Below, in pieces: positions 58,900-64,000 of a stretch of DNA of 64,000 nt (the first letter of the stretch is position 1; each line of letters starts with the position of its first letter). A model generated the notes under the pieces. That model had not been told where the DNA came from, did not search any database, and saw only the letters and a list, made by a program, of their open reading frames with translations. This stretch comes from Mesostigma viride. Its lineage: Eukaryota; Streptophyta; Mesostigmatophyceae; Mesostigmatales; Mesostigmataceae. The position numbers were made by a program, and so were the translations under genes. Location of the stretch: NCBI GenBank assembly GCA_009746045.1, contig RPFO01000050.1, positions 4,395,039 through 4,459,038 of the forward strand, in the 5' to 3' direction.

Positions 58900-61288
58900 G
58901 TGACAATTTTGGCTACAGTAATGAAAAATAATACTCGGTGACTGTCCTCAGTCTCACACATTCACAGAGAAAATAGGTGCAGGCATGGTGGAAACCTGAA
59001 TCTTTAAAATTGCCTGATGATATGCCGCGGTCAAGTGGCAAATCGTGACGGCTTTCGGGCTTTGGTAACGTAGCTAGCAATATCGAGGGTCAATAACGGT
59101 GTTGCGACACTGTCCTTCCACGTTCATGCTGCGCTCCTGGCGTTCAGACTGTTGTTTTTGTACAAGGCCCTTCACACCTTCACTCGCGACACGTCACAGT
59201 GCCCCGATAGTAATTGTTGTTGTTGTTGTTGTTGTTGCACGCCGCACATTACCCCCGGCCCCCCCCGTTTAAGATCCCCAGGTTTAAGATCTTGAGACCC
59301 TGGATTTATGAATTTCAGGTTGAAGATCGCAGGGCTGGTTTTGGGAAAAAGATCTTAAAAGTCTACAGGTACAAATAGCTGCTCAGTGGTACAAATGGCT
59401 GGTTAGATTATGTACTCGGGTATACCGCATCAGGTTTAAGATCGCCTACAGCTCTCAACCAGTGTTTTTTTTAAGGTTTTCGTTACTAGTGGCGCTAGGC
59501 CACTTGTGGCGTTTCGAACTATGAAAACTTCAGTTTACTCGGCCAATGTGTGGCTTTAAGCCAATTAAAATTGGGCTTGGCACGGCCACGTGTGGCGGGC
59601 TGGCTTTTTGGTGCAGCAAATGACCCTACCGGCAGCGGGGTCAGCGCGGCGCGGCGCCGTACTGGCATTCCAAGTTCAAAGTAGTTCAGAACAGTATGTT
59701 TAATTATCTTAAGTTCAAACTAGTAGAATTTATTAGAATCATTCACGCCTTAAGTTGGGTTCACGCCTGAAGTTGGGTTGACCAAAAACCTCGAACCCAA
59801 CTTAAGGCGTGAATGCCTGTACACAAGGCGGGCGAGCGTCTCCGTCTCAGGCATCGGCGCCGGGCGTACTTGGTAAATTAACAACAACGATTACCACTAC
59901 AGCCACTGCTTAACAAAACGATTACTGAAGTGCCGAAAGTCGAAACACATAGTCAATGCAATGCAGTACAGTACTGTATGGCTGGCGAGTGACTGGAACT
60001 GAGGCGCCAGCCGCCAGGCCGCCAGCCAGCTGAAGCCAGAAAATGCACACAAGCTGCAGTCTGCACAGTGCACTCTGGTCTCTGGCAGCGGGCCACTTGC
60101 CACTTGGCACTTGGCCGGGCTCTACGTACATGCACTATGCAGTCAGTAAGTCAGTCAGTCATAGTAATACTCATAGTAGTTCTAGTACTAGGGAGGCTTG
60201 TGGCGGAACGCCGGCCGGAAGACCGGCTGACACCGCCAATTGTGGCGTAGCCTGTACTAGAGTGAACTTCAGGCACGGCCACCCTGTGGCGAAACGAAAC
60301 TACAAAGTAGAACAGCACGGCCAAATTGTGGCTTCTTGGGTGCCCTGTCCAAGTGGGTGGCACCGCCACATTTTGCCAAAAAAAGTGCCACACCGCCACA
60401 TTTGGCGGTGTATCGCCACTAAAAAAAACACTGCTCTCAACTTCCAGATCGTCAGCCCTGGATTTGATTTTAGGTTTAAGATCGCAGCCCTGGGTCGGCC
60501 GGACCCCAATCTTAAACGTGTGTGGGGGGTGTAAGCGTAACGCGCCTGTCTGGCCACGGCAACTTGAAAGTAGAGCTAACAGTTGACACACGTGTGGGGG
60601 TCGCCACGCTTTCCGGCCAGGGCGAGCGAGTTGTAGAAAGCAGGAGGCACGTGGTTGGAATATTGTTGTTGTTGTTGCCCAAGCCGCACATATTACGCGC
60701 ACATTCGCACCACCGCGTGGATACCTTAAATATAGATTGGCTGATACTCAAATCCCATTATACATCTCTGGTCCATAATTGGATAACCCACTTTTACCCA
60801 GGACTTACCGAAAAATATATTTTACAGCTGCTTGGTTGCGCCACTTGTCCTGCGCACACACTCGCGCACAAATGTCATGGCCACTCTTTCTCCCGCGGAT
60901 CATTCCGGGCATACATGTCAGCAAGACCTCTAGACCTGGCCAAGCAAATCTCGAAGCTAGACCCATGTTCATGTCGCAATCAACATTATTTCGGTACCAA
61001 AGGTGTCCTAACAATGCCTAGGATGCCAAGGTGTACGTATTTGTCATACCAGCAACTGGTCCCTCGTGCATTTTGTAGCTTATTGGAGGTCGGCTAGGCA
61101 TGAAAATGCCCCTGCGAAGTTGTACCCTAGCAAGACTGTTGAAGGCACCACGACCTTTGAGGTCCGTCTCGGTTTCCCTTTAGCTTGCAATCAAAATTGT
61201 AGGCAATTCGAAAAATTTTACAACACGCACGTGCTTACACGTCCTACTTCCCGGGGTTCCTGGCTGCGTGCCTCTTATCCCAACAAGG
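58900..61288. other. Divergent intergenic region between RsgA (-) and the GT47 gene (+)
   Basis: Probable promoters of both genes; no TATA or other element can be fixed. It holds a (TTG)n run (59215-59237), repeated TTTAAGATC words (about 59269-59452 and 60475), an inverted repeat at 59741-59814 (ATTCACGCCTTAAGTTGGGTT arms, with an extra direct copy between), and about eight short palindrome-like words of the form GGCCAnnTGTGGCG between 59497 and 60415. Open frames of up to 190 codons show no domain. Confidence 0.5.
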
Positions 61289-62640
61289 ATGCCCCCCACG
61301 TCTCACTGCAAGCATTTGCCGCAGTGCTGTAGTCTGGTGGCGGTTCTCTCGACCGCATACTTATTGTTCCTCACCTCAACCGCCGCCCGAAGTTTGACGC
61401 ACGGGACTTCCAGGTCAGTGCAGCTCGTAGCAGAGCTTTCTACGCCCTCATCCCGGTGCCCTGCCGGCTGCTCCCAAGTTGGCACGTGCGACGAGCAGTC
61501 GGGCGTGTGCGTGTGCCCTCCCTGGAAAACCGGGCCAGACTGCTCCCAGCCCGCGCTTCCCAGCTGCATGGAGGGCGTGTTCCCGCTGGGCCTGCTTGGC
61601 TGCGGCGGCTTCCTTACCAGCTGCGACTGCATCCGCGAGTGCGACGAGCGCGGCCTCTACTACTCCTGCGCCACCGTCACCTGCGTCGAGCTGCACCGGC
61701 CCGCCGAGGCGCGCCAGCTGACGCGCGAGGACATGCGCAACACCACGCTGACCGACCTGGGCCTGCTGGTGACCTATCGTCGCGGCGTGAACGGCAAGCT
61801 GGGCCGCGTAGTCGCGCCTGCCACCAAGAAGGACCGCAACAACCCCTTCCTGCCGTCGGGCGAGGCGCCCTATGTCCCGCAGTCGCAGTGCGCTGACGAG
61901 TGCCACGGCGAGGGCCTGTGCGTGCGTGACCGCGAGGGCGAGCGCTGCAAGTACGTCAAAGTGTTGGAGCCCTGCTTGATGGTCGCTGAGGGCCCCCACG
62001 ACCAGTCCCCAAAGCCCCGCCCGGTGCCTGACATGTGGCGCTGCGACCAGATCCTGAACAACTGCTCCAACGCGGGCATATGCGACCGCGGGTTCTGCCG
62101 CTGCGTGCCGGGTCGATTCGGCATCGATTGCTCCCTGGCAACCACACACCACGAGGGGCGGCATGGGCAGGACCCCATCCCTGCCAAGGTGGAGCATGCT
62201 GCGCGCGTGCCTGACTACTCCACCTACGTGCTGAGGGAGGGCGCGTACGTGAGGGGGCCAGAGCCGCCCAACGGAGGGGGCCACATGACCTGGGTGCCTG
62301 CGGACCGTGCCACGGTGGGGGCCACAGGAGACGAGAGCCGCGACGGTGGCAACCCAGGGGCTGACGTCGTACTGGCACCTGCAGCCCACGGGTCGGGGGG
62401 CGGCAGCGTAGTGCCTCGCCCCCGCATCTACGTGTACGAGCTGCCCCCCCGCTTCACGTCGGGCATGCACTTTGTGTGGTTCCTGCACCTGGACGGGCGG
62501 CTGTCAGAGAATGCGGTCCACCTGGCTGCGCTGCTGAGTCAGCACAGGGTGACGGACGCCAAGGAGGCCGACTTCTTCTTCGTGCCCACCTGGAGCCGCC
62601 GCGCGCCGCTGGATTGGCAGACGGGCATGGGGTACCACAG
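61289..62640 (+). CDS. EGF-domain exostosin-like glycosyltransferase (GT47), first exon, 3' incomplete
   Basis: ATG at 61289; 450 codons and two bases to an AG/GTGCAG donor at 62641. After a short basic start comes a single hydrophobic segment SLVAVLSTAYLLFLTSTAA (about residues 15-33), a signal anchor of a type II Golgi protein. Three Cys-rich EGF-like segments follow: CPAGCSQVGTCDEQSGVCVC, CADECHGEGLCVRD, and NNCSNAGICDRGFCRCVPGR then FGIDC. The exostosin domain begins at PRIYVYELPPRF and continues KEADFFFVPTWSRR, the usual opening of GT47 proteins. The catalytic remainder must lie beyond the repeat intron, outside the window. EGF plus exostosin is a combination seen in green-algal families. 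Substrate unknown; a cell-wall or glycoprotein glycan is inferred. Confidence 0.85.
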
Positions 62641-62745
62641 GTGCAGGGGGAGGGTGGTTGGAGGGGAAGCGGGTGGGCTACGACAGGTGAAGGGGAGTGG
62701 ACAGTGTAGGAGAAGGGTATGAGCTATCACACGTAAGTAGGGAAG
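62629..62745 (+). repeat. 46-bp donor-site repeat (x3) after the GT47 exon
   Basis: GGTACCACAG then GTGCAG (62641), GGCTACGACAG then GTGAAG (62687) and AGCTATCACAC then GTAAGT (62733) are spaced exactly 46 bp apart. The units are diverged apart from the TAyCACAG-like exon end and the donor. Confidence 0.75.
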
Positions 62746-62779
62746 TGGGAGTAGAATGGGGATGGGTTGGTCTCAAACA

Positions 62780-64000
62780 ATAGGGGTTAGTGTTAGGGTT
62801 CGTGACGCGTTTGGGTAGTGTTGGGGTTTGTGATGCGTTTGGGTAGTGTTGGGGTTTGTGACGTGTTGGGGTAGTGTTGGGGTTTGTGACGCGTTTGGGT
62901 AGTGTTAGGGTTTGTGACGCGTTTGGGTAGTGTTAGGGTTTGTTATGCGTTTGAGTAGTGTTGGGGTTCGCGACGCGTTTGGGTAGTTTTGGGGTTTGTA
63001 ATGCGTTTGGGTTGTGTTGGGGTTTGTGACGTGTTTGGGTAGTGTTGGGGTTTGTAATGCGTTTGGGTTGTGTTGGGGTTTGTGACGCGTTTGGGTTGTG
63101 TTGGGGTTTGTAATGCGTTTGGGTAGTGTTGGGGTTCGCGACGCGTTTGGGTAGTGTTGGGGTTTGTGACGCGTTTGGGTAGTGTTGGGGTTCGTGACGC
63201 GTTTGGGTAGTGTTGGGGTTCGTGACGCGTTTGGGTAGTGTTGGGGTTCGTGACGCGTTTGGGTAGTGTTAGGGTTTGTAATGCGTTTGGGTAGTGTTAG
63301 GGTTCGCGACGCGTTTGGGTAGTGTTGGGGTTCGTGACGCGTTTGGGTAGTGTTGGGGTTCGTGACGCGTTTGGGTAGTGTTAGGGTTTGTTATGCATTT
63401 GGGTAGTGTTGGGGTTCGCGACGCGTTTGGGTAGTGTTGGGGTTTGTAATGCATTTGGGTAGTGTTAGGGTTTGTAATGCGTTTGGGTAGTGTTGGGGTT
63501 CGCGACGCGTTTGGGTAGTGTTGGGGTTTGTGACGCGTTTGGGTAGTGTTGGGGTTCGCGACGCGTTTGGGTTGTGTTGGGGTTTGTAATGCATTTGGGT
63601 AGTGTTAGGGTTTGTAATGCGTTTGGGTAGTGTTGGGGTTCGCGACGCGTTTGGGTAGTGTTGGGGTTTGTGACGCGTTTGGGTAGTGTTGGGGTTTGTG
63701 ACGCGTTTGGGTAGTGTTGGGGTTTGTAATGCGTTTGGGTAGTGTTGGGGTTTGTAATGCGTTTGGGTAGTGTTGGGGTTTGTGATGCATTTGGGTAGTG
63801 TTAGGGTTTGTAATGCGTTTGGGTAGTGTTGGGGTTCGCGACGCGTTTGGGTAGTGTTAGGGTTTGTAATGCGTTTGGGTTGTGTTAGGGTTCGCGACGC
63901 GTTTGGGTAGTGTTAGGGTTTGTGATGCGTTTGGGTTGTGTTGGGGTTTGTTATGCGTTTGGGTAGTGTTGGGGTTTGTGACGCGTTTGGGTAGTGTTGG
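62780..64000. repeat. 28-bp minisatellite to the window end
   Basis: About 43 units of GTTTGGGTAGTGTTGGGGTT then TGTGACGC, with variants TTAGGG/TTGGGG, TTCG/TTTG and GACGC/AATGC. It fills the intron after the first GT47 exon and continues past the window. The minus strand reads NPNTTQT repeats. Some units contain TTAGGGTTT, which looks telomere-like but is part of a 28-bp unit. Confidence 0.95.

Noticed and set aside
62780-64000. Telomeric repeat, because of TTAGGG and TTTAGGG-like words
   Set aside because: The period is 28 bp, most units read TTGGGG, and the array follows a coding exon. It is a minisatellite.

Overview
The window looks like nuclear DNA of a green alga (Chlorophyta). Exons are GC-rich and split by many GT-AG introns. 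One gene has the opsin / histidine kinase / receiver / guanylate cyclase order of green-algal two-component cyclase opsins. A second encodes a plant-type RsgA GTPase with a probable plastid leader. A third is an EGF-containing exostosin (GT47) protein of a type found in green algae. I cannot name the species. Microsatellites and minisatellites are very abundant.

Layout. 1-19668 (+): one giant gene entering from the left edge, with opsin helices F and G, a histidine kinase, a receiver, a class III guanylate cyclase, a roughly 1,350-residue low-complexity region and a C-terminal SAM domain. From the exon at 1183 to the stop the proposed exons sum to 2,392 codons without a frame break. 20-31 kb: repeat-rich DNA with three copies of a LINE ORF1-like retroelement, a ~175-bp satellite, a 1.3-kb minisatellite and long tetranucleotide tracts. 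30931-41671: a 10.7-kb element bounded by perfect 49-bp inverted repeats beginning CACTA, with repetitive subterminal regions and a probable multi-exon gene of unknown function. 41.7-50.8 kb: mostly unassignable DNA with a retroelement insertion (46868-47925) flanked by a perfect 13-bp target-site duplication, and a decayed relative. 58899-50847 (-): nine-exon RsgA-type GTPase of 654 residues. 58.9-61.3 kb: intergenic, with short inverted repeats. 61289-62640 (+): first exon of an EGF/GT47 glycosyltransferase, followed by a 28-bp minisatellite to the window end.

Two results stand out. First, the cyclase-opsin gene has lost both canonical input residues: the retinal-binding lysine of helix G reads Glu, and the H-box histidine reads Gln. 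Its ATP-binding, receiver and guanylate-cyclase residues remain. Second, in three unrelated genes on both strands, the last bases of an exon plus its 5' splice site are reiterated into the following intron (units of 29, 36, 44, 46, 56, 87, 89, 105 and 116 bp). In two introns these lead directly into a GGGT microsatellite.

The three protein genes show no obvious shared pathway. Exon borders rest on splice consensus, phase and family resemblance read by eye, without transcript data.
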